Positions 1-8,377 of a stretch of 64,000 nucleotides of DNA are shown piece after piece; position 1 is the first letter of the stretch, and each line of letters opens with the position of its first letter. The position numbers and the translations under genes were made by a program. The notes beneath the pieces are model-generated. The model ran no database searches. It saw only the letters and a list, made by a program, of their open reading frames with translations, and was not told where the DNA came from. The stretch is from Inhella inkyongensis. GTDB lineage: Bacteria > Pseudomonadota > Gammaproteobacteria > Burkholderiales > Burkholderiaceae_C. The stretch lies in contig NZ_CP040709.1 in NCBI RefSeq assembly GCF_005952805.1, positions 1,116,001-1,180,000 on the forward strand, written 5' to 3'.

Positions 1-573
1 ATCCAAGTGCAATTGCGGCCCGGAAAGCGCTGTCTGGTGGAGTTGCAGCAGGGCAGTACCGACGCCAATGTGGGCCTGAGCCATACCGAAGAGCGCGCCC
101 TTTATCTGCGCTACCCGCCTCCTGCGGGCAAGCCAGACCCAGCCCTGGCCCTGCGCGTGGATCGTTATGCGCTGTACCGCCGTCCCGGTTCAGCGGTGCA
201 CTGGAACGGCCAGAAGCTGAGCCTGCCCGGCGGCGCCGTGGCCACGCAGCTGGGCCATGCGATTGCGGTCGATCTGCGTGCGATGGGCGTGCCTGTGGAT
301 GAACGGGCGCGCAATACGGCGGCGGCCCTGGAATTGCTGCTGGCCGGCGAAGTGGCCGCTGCCGCCTTGCACCAGAGCGATGCCGAGGCCATTCGCCGCC
401 AGCGTCCGGAGTTTGCGGCGCTCGAAATGCTGAGTCCGCCGCTGGCACAAAAGCCCTACTTCGTGGTGTTCAGCCAGGACTTCGCGCGCCGCCATGAAGC
501 CGATCTGGAGACGCTCTGGCGTCACTTTCGCGCGGCGGCTCAACTACCGGCCTACCGACGCGCCGCGCCTTAA
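1..573 (+). CDS. C-terminal part of a family 3-type solute-binding protein
   Basis: The reading frame is open at the left edge, so the gene starts outside the window; the last 191 codons are present. The visible part resembles the second half of periplasmic SBP_bac_3-type binding proteins: a TDANVGLSHTEER segment (this family often has a 'TDA..g.s.t.eR' stretch), then a lobe with YALYRR and a late KPYFVVFS strand. Such proteins bind amino acids or related solutes in the periplasm for ABC importers, or are orphan sensors. The ligand cannot be told and no transporter gene follows. The family call is moderate because the N-terminus and signal peptide are missing. Confidence 0.6.
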   Translation: MQVQLRPGKRCLVELQQGSTDANVGLSHTEERALYLRYPPPAGKPDPALALRVDRYALYRRPGSAVHWNGQKLSLPGGAVATQLGHAIAVDLRAMGVPVDERARNTAAALELLLAGEVAAAALHQSDAEAIRRQRPEFAALEMLSPPLAQKPYFVVFSQDFARRHEADLETLWRHFRAAAQLPAYRRAAP

Positions 574-582
574 GGCGATCCC

Positions 583-588
583 TAGAAT
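583..588 (+). promoter_or_regulatory. Putative -10 box TAGAAT of argB
   Basis: CCTAGAATCGCCGCC lies 22 bases upstream of the argB ATG. The same TAGAAT plus GC-rich tail recurs in front of seven other genes in this window, which is the main evidence that it is a promoter element. No good -35 hexamer is visible. Confidence 0.5.
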
Positions 589-609
589 CGCCGCCTTCTC
601 TAGAGGTCC

Positions 610-1521
610 ATGATGAGCAGCTCCCCCCTCGCCCCTGACGTCACCCACATCGCCCCGCGCGAGAAGGCGGAGATCCTGAGCCAGGCCCTGCCCTATATCC
701 AGCGCTTTCATGGCAAGACCATCGTCGTGAAGTACGGTGGCAACGCCATGACCGACCCGGCCCTGCAGCAGGACTTTGCCGAGGACGTGGTGCTCTTGAA
801 GCTGGTGGGCCTGAACCCTGTGGTGGTGCATGGCGGCGGGCCGCAGATCGAGAACGCCCTCAAGCGCCTGGGCAAGCAGGGCACCTTCATCCAGGGCATG
901 CGGGTGACGGATGCCGAGACCATGGGCATCGTGGAGTGGGTGCTGGCCGGTGAGGTGCAGCAGGAGATCGTCGGCCTGATCAACAAGGCCGGCGGCAAGG
1001 CCGTGGGCCTGACGGGCAAGGACGGCGCCATGATCCGCGCCAAGAAGCTCAAGATGGTCGATAACAAGGACCCTTCCATCGAACACGATGTGGGCCAAGT
1101 GGGTGACATTGAGTCCATCGATCCCAGCGTGGTCAAGGCCCTGCAGGACGATGCCTTCATCCCGGTCATCTCGCCGCTCGGGTTTGGCAAGGAAAACGAG
1201 AGCTACAACATCAATGCCGATGTGGTGGCCGGCAAGCTGGCCGAAGTGCTCAAGGCCGAGAAGCTGGTGATGCTGACCAACACCCCCGGTGTGTTGGACA
1301 AGGAGGGCAAGTTGCTCACCGACCTGTCTGCGCGCCAGATCGACGCGATGTTCGAGGACGGCACCTTGAGCGGCGGCATGCTGCCCAAGATCGCCTCGGC
1401 CCTGGATGCCGCGCGCGCCGGCGTGCGGGCGGTGCACATCATCGATGGGCGGGTGCCGCATGCGCTGTTGCTGGAGGTGCTGAGCGATCAGGCCTACGGC
1501 ACCATGATCAGGAGCCATTGA
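610..1521 (+). CDS. argB: Acetylglutamate kinase
   Basis: This 303-residue enzyme phosphorylates N-acetyl-L-glutamate, the second step of arginine biosynthesis, in the cytoplasm. The amino-acid kinase fold is clear: VVKYGGNAM near residues 39-47 (phosphate-binding Lys and Gly loop), VVHGGGPQI near 72-80, and a C-terminal [11 protein letters not shown] segment. Length matches the family. Two ATG codons are adjacent (610 and 613); either may be used. A TAGAAT promoter motif lies just upstream. argJ, another arginine gene, lies 19 kb away, and both genes end in the same dispersed repeat. Confidence 0.97.
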   Translation: MMSSSPLAPDVTHIAPREKAEILSQALPYIQRFHGKTIVVKYGGNAMTDPALQQDFAEDVVLLKLVGLNPVVVHGGGPQIENALKRLGKQGTFIQGMRVTDAETMGIVEWVLAGEVQQEIVGLINKAGGKAVGLTGKDGAMIRAKKLKMVDNKDPSIEHDVGQVGDIESIDPSVVKALQDDAFIPVISPLGFGKENESYNINADVVAGKLAEVLKAEKLVMLTNTPGVLDKEGKLLTDLSARQIDAMFEDGTLSGGMLPKIASALDAARAGVRAVHIIDGRVPHALLLEVLSDQAYGTMIRSH

Positions 1522-1595
1522 CCCCCCCGAAGCGCCTGCGGCGCCTCCCCCCGGGGGGCGCCACGAGCGGCCTGGCGGAGCCAGTTCCGCCGTGG
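1519..1595 (+). repeat. Dispersed palindromic repeat, copy A, after argB
   Basis: The repeat begins at the argB stop codon (TGACCCCCC) and holds a GCGCC-TGC-GGCGC hairpin, a CCCCCCGGGGGG palindrome and a tail AGCGGCCTGGCGGAGCC-AGTTCCGC (1566-1590). The same arrangement begins at the argJ stop codon (21853-21935). The first hairpin differs in sequence between copies but still pairs, so structure seems conserved. It probably acts as a terminator or a REP-like element. Confidence 0.75.
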
Positions 1596-1620
1596 CCCCG
1601 GATCTTCCCTGACTGACCCT

Positions 1621-2229
1621 ATGCATCTAGTTCAACCCGCAGAGCCGAGTCGACCGGGGCGCATGGCGCCGGGGCAGCGGCGTCAGCAAATCCTGCAGGT
1701 GCTGGCCACCATGCTGCAGGAGCCGCAAGCGGAGCGGGTGACCACGGCCGCGCTGGCGGCGCGCTTGTCCTTGTCGGAGGCCGCGCTGTACCGGCATTTC
1801 GCCAGCAAGGCGCAGATGTTCGAGGGCCTGATCGAGTTCATCGAGACCAGCCTATTTGGCCTGGCCGAGCAAATAGCGCAACTGCCCCAGAGCGCGCCGG
1901 AGCGTGCGCAGCGTCTGGTCTGGGCCTTGCTGCAGTTCGCCCAGACCAACCCTGGCATGGCGCGGGTGCTGGTGGGCGACGCCCTGGTGCTGGAGCATGA
2001 GCGCCTGAACGCGCGTGTGCACCAGTTGTTCGAACGCCTGGAGTCCACCTTGCGGCAGTGGCTGCGGGAGTCCGATCCCAGCGCCACGGCGACCGTCGAT
2101 GCGCAGGCACGTGCTGCCGTGTTGATGGGCTTTGCGCAGGGGCGCCTGTTGCGATTTGTGCGCTCGGGCTTCAAGCGCTCGCCGATGGACCAGTTCGACG
2201 CGGTGCGCCTGCACTTGCCGCATTCATGA
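1621..2229 (+). CDS. slmA: TetR-fold nucleoid occlusion factor SlmA
   Basis: This 202-residue protein has an N-terminal TetR-type helix-turn-helix (RRQQILQVLATML, then LAARLSLSEAALYRHFASKAQMFEGL, residues about 19-68) and an all-helical C-terminal dimer domain. The YRHFASKAQMFEGLIEFIE stretch is characteristic of SlmA, which binds DNA sites over the chromosome and blocks FtsZ ring assembly there, rather than of ordinary TetR repressors. An argB-slmA order is also seen, to my knowledge, in other Burkholderiales. The end overlaps the next gene by four bases (ATGA), implying co-translation. Confidence 0.88.
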   Translation: MHLVQPAEPSRPGRMAPGQRRQQILQVLATMLQEPQAERVTTAALAARLSLSEAALYRHFASKAQMFEGLIEFIETSLFGLAEQIAQLPQSAPERAQRLVWALLQFAQTNPGMARVLVGDALVLEHERLNARVHQLFERLESTLRQWLRESDPSATATVDAQARAAVLMGFAQGRLLRFVRSGFKRSPMDQFDAVRLHLPHS

Positions 2230-3098
2230 ATGGGGATGTGCTGGCCCCAGCCGATCTGCTGGCGCGCTGTGTGGAGTTGCTGGAACGCATGGAGGCGCGG
2301 CAGCTGGGCGGTTGGAGCGAGCCCGACTGGGCGGCGGCGCGGGCCTGGCGCCTGCGGCGTCAGGGTTCGGGTTTGAGCTTGCAGCCGGTGCAGCGATTGA
2401 GCGCGCTGCGCTTTGATGAGCTGTTGGAGATTGAGCCGCAAAAGGTCCGCCTGCGTCGCAATCTGGCCGCCTTTGTGACCGGCCGGCCGGCCAACCATGT
2501 GCTGCTCTCGGGGGCGCGTGGGTGCGGCAAGAGTTCGCTGATCAAGGCGGCTCTCAACGAATGGCCGGCACTGCGGCTGATCGAGATCGACAAAGAGGAT
2601 TTGGTGGAGTTGCCGCAGCTGACCGAGCGTCTGGCCGGGCGGCCCGAGCGCTTCCTGCTGTTCTGCGACGACCTCAGCTTCGAGGTGGGGGAGGGTGGCT
2701 ACAAGGCGCTGAAGTCTGTGCTGGACGGCACGGTGGCGGCTGGGGCCGACAACCTGCTGCTGGTGGCCACCAGCAATCGCCGTCACCTGATGCCCGAGCA
2801 GTTCAAGGACAACCTGGGCGCTCACAGCAGCGCCGATGGCGAGATCCACCCGGGTGAGGCGGTGGAGGAGAAGATCTCGCTGTCCGAACGCTTCGGGCTG
2901 TGGATCAGCTTCTACCCCTTCAGCCAGGACGAGTACCTGGCCATCTGCGCGCTGTGGTTGCGCCACTTTGGTTTCGAGATGACGGAACAGCGCGCCGCCC
3001 GCGCCAAGGTCTGGGCCCTGGAGCGTGGCTCGCGCAGCGGTCGCGTGGCCCAACAGTTTGCGCGGGCGGTGGCGGGTGAAGAAGGAAGAGATGACTGA
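2226..3098 (+). CDS. DUF815-family P-loop ATPase
   Basis: A 290-residue AAA-like ATPase of the DUF815 family, cellular role unknown. Walker [10 protein letters not shown] lies near residues 96-104 and a Walker B-like LLFCDDLSF near 145. The conserved NRRHLMPE and [12 protein letters not shown] segments follow. The start chosen is the ATG at 2226, which overlaps the slmA stop; longer upstream starts would lie inside slmA. It overlaps the next gene by eight bases. In many relatives this gene lies beside a Nudix gene downstream of argJ; here the pair follows slmA instead. Confidence 0.85.
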   Translation: MNGDVLAPADLLARCVELLERMEARQLGGWSEPDWAAARAWRLRRQGSGLSLQPVQRLSALRFDELLEIEPQKVRLRRNLAAFVTGRPANHVLLSGARGCGKSSLIKAALNEWPALRLIEIDKEDLVELPQLTERLAGRPERFLLFCDDLSFEVGEGGYKALKSVLDGTVAAGADNLLLVATSNRRHLMPEQFKDNLGAHSSADGEIHPGEAVEEKISLSERFGLWISFYPFSQDEYLAICALWLRHFGFEMTEQRAARAKVWALERGSRSGRVAQQFARAVAGEEGRDD

Positions 3099-3951
3099 AG
3101 AACAAGCACAAGAGCGCAAGGCCGTGGATGTGGCCGTGGGGGTGCTGGTGCGCCGCGATGCGCAGGGGCGGGAAGATGAGTTCCTGCTGACCTCGCGCCC
3201 GCCGGGCAAGGTCTATCCCGGCCATTGGGAGTTTCCGGGCGGCAAGTTTGAGGCGGGCGAGGACGCCGAGGCCGCGTTGCGGCGCGAGTTGCAGGAGGAG
3301 TTGGGCATCACCATCGGTTCGGCCCATCCCTGGCGCATCGAGGTCATGGACTATCCGCATGCCCGTGTGCGTCTGCATTTCTTGAAGGTGTTTGATTGGT
3401 CCGGCGAGCTGCAGATGCACGAGGGCCAGCGCATGGCCTGGCAGCGCCTGCCGGTGCAGGTGTGGCCGGTGTTGCCGGGCACGGTGCCGGTGCTGGATTG
3501 GTTCGCGTCCGAGGCCGGCTTTGCTGGCGTCACCCATGCAAGCCGCCTGCCTGCGCAGCCCACCTGGCTAGATGCCGTGGCCTGGGACGAGCGCGGCCTG
3601 GTGCCCGCCATCGCCCAGGAGGCCGGCAGCAAGGACGTGCTGATGGTGGCCTGGATGAACCGTGAGGCCCTGCTGGAGACCTGGGCGCGCGGGCAGGCGG
3701 TGTACTGGAGCCGCAGCCGCCAACGCCTGTGGCACAAGGGAGAGGAGTCCGGCCATGTGCAAACCGTGCTGGATGTGCGCCTGGACTGCGATCGCGATGT
3801 GGTCTTGCTGACCGTGCGCCAGGAGGGGCATGAAGGCCACGGGGTGGCCTGCCATACCGGCCGCCACAGCTGCTTCTTCCATCAGCTGGACGGCGAGGGC
3901 TGGGCGGCGGTGGAGCCGGTGCTGGTGGACCCTGAGAGGATTTATCGATGA
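3091..3951 (+). CDS. hisI: Fusion protein: Nudix hydrolase plus phosphoribosyl-AMP cyclohydrolase (HisI)
   Basis: One open frame of 286 residues joins two enzymes. Residues about 10-138 are a MutT/Nudix domain with a perfect Nudix box at 50-72 (GGKFEAGED then [10 protein letters not shown]), expected to hydrolyse oxidised or aberrant nucleotides. Residues about 158-286 are a complete HisI domain: [18 protein letters not shown] near 205-222, the metal-site LDCDRD at 231-236, and [10 protein letters not shown] at 254-263. HisI opens the purine ring of PR-AMP in histidine biosynthesis. A linker of roughly 20 residues ([19 protein letters not shown]) joins them, with no stop or frameshift. hisE follows with a four-base overlap; hisF is absent. 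The start is the ATG at 3091. Confidence 0.9.
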   Translation: MTEEQAQERKAVDVAVGVLVRRDAQGREDEFLLTSRPPGKVYPGHWEFPGGKFEAGEDAEAALRRELQEELGITIGSAHPWRIEVMDYPHARVRLHFLKVFDWSGELQMHEGQRMAWQRLPVQVWPVLPGTVPVLDWFASEAGFAGVTHASRLPAQPTWLDAVAWDERGLVPAIAQEAGSKDVLMVAWMNREALLETWARGQAVYWSRSRQRLWHKGEESGHVQTVLDVRLDCDRDVVLLTVRQEGHEGHGVACHTGRHSCFFHQLDGEGWAAVEPVLVDPERIYR

Positions 3952-4286
3952 ATGACAGCGTGCTGGCCCGCGTGGCCGACACCATTGCGGCGCGCCGCGC
4001 CCAAGGCGACGCCCAGTCCAGCTACGTGGCCAAGCTGGCGGCCAAGGGCTTGGACGCGATGCTCAAGAAAGTGGGCGAGGAAGCCACCGAATTCGTGATG
4101 GCCGCCAAGGACGGCGACGCCGCCAAGCTGACCTTTGAGGCGGCCGATCTGTGGTTCCACAGTCTGCTGGCCTTGGCCGAACTGGGCGTGAGGCCCGAGG
4201 CCGTCTTGGCCGAGTTGGCGCGCCGAGAGGGACTTTCGGGCCTCGAAGAATTCGCCAACCGTTCAGAAAATCGAAGCAAGGAATGA
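3948..4286 (+). CDS. hisE: Phosphoribosyl-ATP pyrophosphatase
   Basis: A 112-residue all-alpha MazG-like enzyme that converts PR-ATP to PR-AMP, the step just before HisI. Diagnostic stretches are [20 protein letters not shown] near residues 25-44, with the metal-binding Glu residues, and [14 protein letters not shown] near 64-77. It overlaps the fused hisI upstream by four bases and the DUF4870 gene downstream by four bases. HisI and HisE are therefore made together although the rest of the his operon is not in this window. Confidence 0.95.
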   Translation: MNDSVLARVADTIAARRAQGDAQSSYVAKLAAKGLDAMLKKVGEEATEFVMAAKDGDAAKLTFEAADLWFHSLLALAELGVRPEAVLAELARREGLSGLEEFANRSENRSKE

Positions 4287-4675
4287 CGATGAACGAACCT
4301 CAAGTGTTGTTGAGCGCCGAGCAGGAGCACAGCCTGCACACCGTCGGCGTGATCAGCTACATCCTGCACGGCATCGTCGCCGTGGGGGCGGTGCTGCCGG
4401 GCTTCCAGCCGGGTGTGTTGCTGCTGATTGCAGCCATCGTGCTCGATCTGGTCAAGCGCGACGAGGCGCGTGGCAGCTGGCAGGCCAGCCACTTCAGCTG
4501 GCGGCTGCGCTCGGTGCTCTACGCCGGTCTGGCCTATCTGATCACCGCGCCGCTGTGGCTCTTCTTCCTGATCCCCGGTTGGATTGCCTGGTTCTGCGTC
4601 TCGCTGTGGTTCCTGTTCCGCATCATCAAGGGCTGGAGCGCCCTGCAGGCGCGCCGCGCCATGTCCGAGGAGTAA
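4283..4675 (+). CDS. DUF4870-like small membrane protein
   Basis: A 130-residue protein with two to three hydrophobic segments (about residues 20-50 and 75-115) and an Arg-rich C-terminus. In other Burkholderiales, a DUF4870-type gene is commonly found between hisE and the HIT gene. No catalytic motif is visible, and the function is unknown. The ATG at 4283 overlaps the hisE stop; a second ATG at 4289 is possible. Confidence 0.75.
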   Translation: MTMNEPQVLLSAEQEHSLHTVGVISYILHGIVAVGAVLPGFQPGVLLLIAAIVLDLVKRDEARGSWQASHFSWRLRSVLYAGLAYLITAPLWLFFLIPGWIAWFCVSLWFLFRIIKGWSALQARRAMSEE

Positions 4676-4678
4676 GCC

Positions 4679-5026
4679 ATGACGCATGACCCGAATTGCA
4701 TCTTCTGCAAGATCGTCGCGGGCCAGATTCCGTCCAAGAAGGTGTTTGAAGACGAGGATCTGATCGTCTTTCATGACATCCATCCTTGGGCCCCGGTGCA
4801 CATCCTGATCGTGCCCAAGGCCCACATCGTCAGCCATGCAGAGTTGACCGAGGAGCATCAGGCCTTGGCCGGCAAGATGATGGTGCTGGCACCGCGATTG
4901 ATGAAGGAGTTGGGTGTCACTGGCGGATTTCGCACCGTGATCAACACCGGGCGGGATGGCGGGCAGGAGGTCATGCACCTGCATATGCATGTGATGGGCG
5001 GGCCTCGGCCTTGGAGCAAGGGCTGA
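4679..5026 (+). CDS. hinT: HIT-family purine nucleoside phosphoramidase (HinT-like)
   Basis: A 115-residue histidine-triad protein. It has the N-terminal CIFCKIVAGQIPSKKV block, the middle HILIVPKAHI block and the C-terminal active site HLHMHVMGG, whose central His is the nucleophile in the family. Members cleave AMP from lysine- or amine-linked adenylates. It starts three bases after the previous gene and ends about 95 bases before tatA, in the hisIE-HIT-tat order common in this group. Confidence 0.95.
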   Translation: MTHDPNCIFCKIVAGQIPSKKVFEDEDLIVFHDIHPWAPVHILIVPKAHIVSHAELTEEHQALAGKMMVLAPRLMKELGVTGGFRTVINTGRDGGQEVMHLHMHVMGGPRPWSKG

Positions 5027-5056
5027 AGCCCACGCGGCGAAAGTGGTCCAAGCCTG

Positions 5057-5094
5057 CCCTGTGTCAAGGTGGTGACACAGGGGACGCCTACAAT
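5057..5094 (+). promoter_or_regulatory. Ten-base-pair inverted repeat and possible promoter before tatA
   Basis: CCCTGTGTCA (5057-5066) and TGACACAGGG (5073-5082) form a perfect palindrome with a six-base centre. A -10-like TACAAT (5089-5094) follows at once, 26 bases before the tatA ATG. There is no T-run, so an operator overlapping the tatABC promoter is more likely than a terminator, but neither is proven. Confidence 0.45.
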
Positions 5095-5120
5095 GAAGGC
5101 ATCAATTCCTGGAGTGAGTC

Positions 5121-5354
5121 ATGGGTGGTTTGAGCATTTGGCACTGGCTGATCGTGCTGGTGGTCGTGGTGCTGGTTTTTGGCACCAAAAAGCTCAAGAA
5201 CGTGGGGTCTGATTTGGGCGCCGCCGTCAAAGGCTTCAAAGACGGCATGAAGGATGGCGCGGCCTCGACTGAGGAGCCGCAGCAGCGCGTGGGCCAGAGC
5301 CCCGACGCCGGCCAGGTGGTCGACGTGCAGGCGACCGAAAAGAAGTCGTCCTGA
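5121..5354 (+). CDS. tatA: Sec-independent protein translocase subunit TatA
   Basis: A 77-residue protein with the typical layout: one N-terminal membrane helix ([14 protein letters not shown]), the FGTKKLKN hinge, an amphipathic helix ([16 protein letters not shown]) and a polar tail. TatA oligomers open the path for folded proteins across the inner membrane. A GGAG Shine-Dalgarno lies just upstream of the ATG. It heads tatABC. Likely Tat clients in this window include the Rieske protein PetA and the beta-propeller at 25284-26531. Confidence 0.96.
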   Translation: MGGLSIWHWLIVLVVVVLVFGTKKLKNVGSDLGAAVKGFKDGMKDGAASTEEPQQRVGQSPDAGQVVDVQATEKKSS

Positions 5355-5396
5355 AACCGCGCTCGCTCTCATTTCTCTCATTGGCGGTAGGTACCC

Positions 5397-5846
5397 ATGC
5401 TTGACCTGGGTCTGGACAAGCTCGCGCTCGTGGGTGCGGTGGCGTTGATCGTCATCGGACCGGAGAAGCTGCCCAAGGTGGCGCGCACGGTCGGCCATCT
5501 GTTGGGCAAGGCGCGCCGCTATGTGTCGGACGTCAAGGCCGAGGTCAATCGATCGATGGAGCTGGAGGAGCTGAACAAGGTCAAGAACCAGTTTCAGACC
5601 GCAGCCCAAGAGGTCAGTGCCGGCTTTCAGGACGTCCAGAGTGGGTTGAACGAGGTGCAGACCGAGTTCAACGAGGCCTTCAGCGAGAGCAATGACTGGG
5701 CCGCCAGCGGCCCGAGCTACCAGCACCCCAAGAAAAATTGGCGCGTCAAGCGAGCCGCCACACCGATGTGGTTCAAGCAACGCGCCGGCGTGCGCCGCCA
5801 TGTTCAATCTGGCGCCGCGCGGGTCGCGCGCTTTAAGCCCCGCTGA
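5397..5846 (+). CDS. tatB: Sec-independent protein translocase subunit TatB
   Basis: A 149-residue protein with a short N-terminal membrane helix (LVGAVALIVIGPEKLPKVA, with the conserved GPE..P hinge), followed by a long amphipathic and charged helix and a basic C-terminal tail. TatB works with TatC as the twin-arginine signal receptor. It starts 42 bases after tatA, and its stop overlaps the tatC start (TGATG). Confidence 0.95.
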   Translation: MLDLGLDKLALVGAVALIVIGPEKLPKVARTVGHLLGKARRYVSDVKAEVNRSMELEELNKVKNQFQTAAQEVSAGFQDVQSGLNEVQTEFNEAFSESNDWAASGPSYQHPKKNWRVKRAATPMWFKQRAGVRRHVQSGAARVARFKPR

Positions 5847-6625
5847 TGAACAAGACCGATTCCGACGACGAACTGGCCGGCACCGAGCAGCCCTTTGTCG
5901 AGCACCTGATCGAATTGCGCGATCGTCTGGTGCGGGCGCTGCTGGCCATCTTGATTGGTTTTGGCGTGCTTTGCGCTTGGCCCGGTCCGGCGGGACTTTA
6001 TGACCTGCTGGCCGAGCCCATGATGCGCAGCTTGCCGCAGGGCACCAAGCTGATTGCCACGGGGGTGTTCTCAGGCTTCATGGTGCCGCTCAAGATCACA
6101 CTGATGGGCGGCTTCTTGCTGGCTTTGCCCTTCGTGCTTTACCAAGTCTGGGCCTTTGTGGCGCCGGGTCTTTATTCGCACGAGAAGCGCTTTGTTCTGC
6201 CCCTGGTGGTGTCATCCACCGCCTTGTTCTTTGTCGGTGTGGCGTTTTGCTACTTTCTGGTGCTGCCTGCGCTCAGCGCCTTCTTGGTGAAGGTGGCGCC
6301 CAGTGCCATTCAGGTGGCCCCGGATATTGAGCAGTACTTCGGCACCGTGCTGACCCTGTTCTTGGTGTTTGGCATTGCCTTCGAGGTGCCGGTGGCCGTG
6401 GTGGTGCTCGCGGCGCTGGGCATCGTCAAGGTGGAGCAGTTGCGCGAATGGCGCGGCTATTTCGCGGTGGGCGCCGTGATCGTGGCGGCCATCGTCACGC
6501 CGCCCGATGTGATCTCTCAGTTGGCGCTCTTCCTGCCGATGATGGTGCTGTACGAGATTGGCATCTTGGTGTCGGCCGTGTTGAACCGGCGCCGCGCCTC
6601 CGAGCAGACTTCGACCGAGGTCTGA
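5846..6625 (+). CDS. tatC: Sec-independent protein translocase subunit TatC
   Basis: A 259-residue polytopic membrane protein with six predicted helices. Hallmarks are FVEHLIELRDRLVRALLA near residues 15-32 (signal-peptide binding region), FALPFVLYQVWAFVAPGLY-type sequence near 92-112, and a late VTPPDVISQLALFLPMMVLYEIG stretch. TatC recognises the twin-arginine motif. It completes the tatABC operon. Confidence 0.98.
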   Translation: MNKTDSDDELAGTEQPFVEHLIELRDRLVRALLAILIGFGVLCAWPGPAGLYDLLAEPMMRSLPQGTKLIATGVFSGFMVPLKITLMGGFLLALPFVLYQVWAFVAPGLYSHEKRFVLPLVVSSTALFFVGVAFCYFLVLPALSAFLVKVAPSAIQVAPDIEQYFGTVLTLFLVFGIAFEVPVAVVVLAALGIVKVEQLREWRGYFAVGAVIVAAIVTPPDVISQLALFLPMMVLYEIGILVSAVLNRRRASEQTSTEV

Positions 6626-6656
6626 GGCCGCGCCCTCGCCAGCAAGGACTTTGCGC

Positions 6657-7406
6657 ATGGCCCTGTGTTCTGAGATCGCGCGCTATTTGGACGAAGCGCT
6701 GGGTGTCTCGCAGTTCAAGGACTACGGCCCCAATGGCCTCCAGGTTCAGGGCAAGCCCGAGATTCGGCGCCTGCTGGCCGGGGTGACGGCCAGTCGGGCC
6801 TTGATCGAAGCCGCTGTGGAATGGCAGGCCGACGCCCTGTTGGTGCACCACGGGCTGTTCTGGCGGGGTCAGGACGGTCGGCTCACGGGTTGGCTGAAGG
6901 ATCGCATCAAGCCGCTGATGGTGCATGACATCAATTTGCTGGCCTATCACTTGCCGCTCGATGCCCATCCTGCGTGGGGCAACAACGCCGCCCTGGGGGC
7001 TCGCCTGGGCTGGCAGGCCGATCAGCGTTTCGGTGAACAGCAGTTGGGCTTTGCCGCGCTGCTGCCTCAGCCGTGCTCGGCTGAAGCCTTGCAGATGCAG
7101 TTGCAGCAGACTTTGGGGCGCTCCGTCTCGCTCTTCAGTGGAGACGGCCGCCCGCTGCGCCGCGTGGCCTGGTGCACTGGCGGGGCCCAGGGGTACTTTG
7201 AGGCCGCGATTGCCGCCGGTGCCGACGCCTTTGTGACCGGCGAGATGAGCGAGCCGCAGTTCCATCTGGCGCGCGAAACCGGGGTGGCCTTTTTGGCTTG
7301 CGGGCACCATGCTACCGAGCGCTACGGGGTACAGGCTCTGGGCGCGCATCTGGCCGAGCGCTTTGAGTTGGAGTTCCAATTTTTGGACTTGGATAACCCG
7401 GCATGA
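6657..7406 (+). CDS. Nif3-like dinuclear metal-centre protein
   Basis: A 249-residue member of the Nif3/YbgI (DUF34) family, which forms toroidal hexamers holding two metal ions per subunit. The metal-binding VHHGLFWRG, the MVHDINLLAYHLPLDAH segment and a late GHHATERYG carry the expected His/Asp/Glu ligands. The biochemical role is debated (a cyclohydrolase link has been proposed in other bacteria). An upstream in-frame TTG (6651) is possible; the ATG is preferred. Its stop overlaps the pdxA start. Confidence 0.9.
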   Translation: MALCSEIARYLDEALGVSQFKDYGPNGLQVQGKPEIRRLLAGVTASRALIEAAVEWQADALLVHHGLFWRGQDGRLTGWLKDRIKPLMVHDINLLAYHLPLDAHPAWGNNAALGARLGWQADQRFGEQQLGFAALLPQPCSAEALQMQLQQTLGRSVSLFSGDGRPLRRVAWCTGGAQGYFEAAIAAGADAFVTGEMSEPQFHLARETGVAFLACGHHATERYGVQALGAHLAERFELEFQFLDLDNPA

Positions 7407-8377
7407 AACCGGTCCTGCTCACGATGGGCGATGCTGCCGGCATCGGCCCCGAGACCGTGGTCAAGGCCTGGGCCCAGGGGCCGAACGCGCCCGCCACCGT
7501 GGTGGGCGATGTGGCGGTGCTGCGGCGCGCTTTGCGGCAGTGTGGTTTGTCCATGCCGGTGCAGCAATTGGAGGCACCCGATGAAGCGCCGCTGCCTGGT
7601 GCGCTGCCGGTCTGGCAACCCAGTGGCCTGCCGGCGAGTCTGATCGACGGGCCGCAAGGCCAGGTACGTGCGGACTGCGGCGCGGCGGCGGCTCGTTGCA
7701 TCGAGGCGGCCGTCCGGGTGCTGCAGGCCGGGCAGGGGCACGCGCTGGTGACCGCGCCCATCCACAAGGAAGCCCTACACGCAGCTGGCCAGCCCTACCC
7801 GGGTCATACCGAGATGTTGCAGGCCCTGGCCCAAGTGCCCGCGGTGCGCATGATGCTCGTGAACAAGGAGCTGAGGGTGGTGCTGGTGACGGTGCACTTG
7901 GCCCTGCGCCACGCGATCACGCAGGTCACCCGTTCGGCGGTGCTGGAGACGGTGCAGATGCTGGACGCTGCCTTGCGTCAGCGATTTGGCTTGGCACGGC
8001 CGCGCATCGCGGTGGCCGGGCTCAACCCCCATGCGGGCGAAGGGGGCTTGTTTGGCGACGAAGAAATTCAGTTCATCGCTCCAGCCATTCGTGATGCGCA
8101 GGCGCTGAGCATCCAGGCCAGCGGCCCCTGGGCGCCGGACACCGTCTTCATGCGCGCTCGCGCCGGCGAGTTCGATGCCGTGGTCGCCATGACCCACGAT
8201 CAGGGCCTGATCCCCATCAAATACCTGGGCCTGGACGAAGGTGTGAACCTGACCCTGGGTCTGCCCTTTTTGCGGACCAGCCCGGACCACGGAACAGCCT
8301 TTGACATTGCCGGCAGTGGCCGCGCGGACCCGGCCAGCTTGCTGGCGGCCTGGCGCTTGGCAGCCGAACTGAGTTAG
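7403..8377 (+). CDS. pdxA: 4-hydroxythreonine-4-phosphate dehydrogenase
   Basis: A 324-residue enzyme of pyridoxal phosphate biosynthesis that oxidises 4-phosphohydroxy-L-threonine. Typical segments are LLTMGDAAGIGPE at the N-terminus, TAPIHKEAL near residues 115-123, GHTEML near 133, AGLNPHAGEGGLFGDEE near 207-223 (metal and substrate site), and GTAFDIAG near the end. In many proteobacteria pdxA is next to surA and ksgA; here it follows the Nif3 gene with a four-base overlap. Its TAG stop lies in the left TTAG of the flanking duplication of the next element. Confidence 0.97.
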   Translation: MKPVLLTMGDAAGIGPETVVKAWAQGPNAPATVVGDVAVLRRALRQCGLSMPVQQLEAPDEAPLPGALPVWQPSGLPASLIDGPQGQVRADCGAAAARCIEAAVRVLQAGQGHALVTAPIHKEALHAAGQPYPGHTEMLQALAQVPAVRMMLVNKELRVVLVTVHLALRHAITQVTRSAVLETVQMLDAALRQRFGLARPRIAVAGLNPHAGEGGLFGDEEIQFIAPAIRDAQALSIQASGPWAPDTVFMRARAGEFDAVVAMTHDQGLIPIKYLGLDEGVNLTLGLPFLRTSPDHGTAFDIAGSGRADPASLLAAWRLAAELS

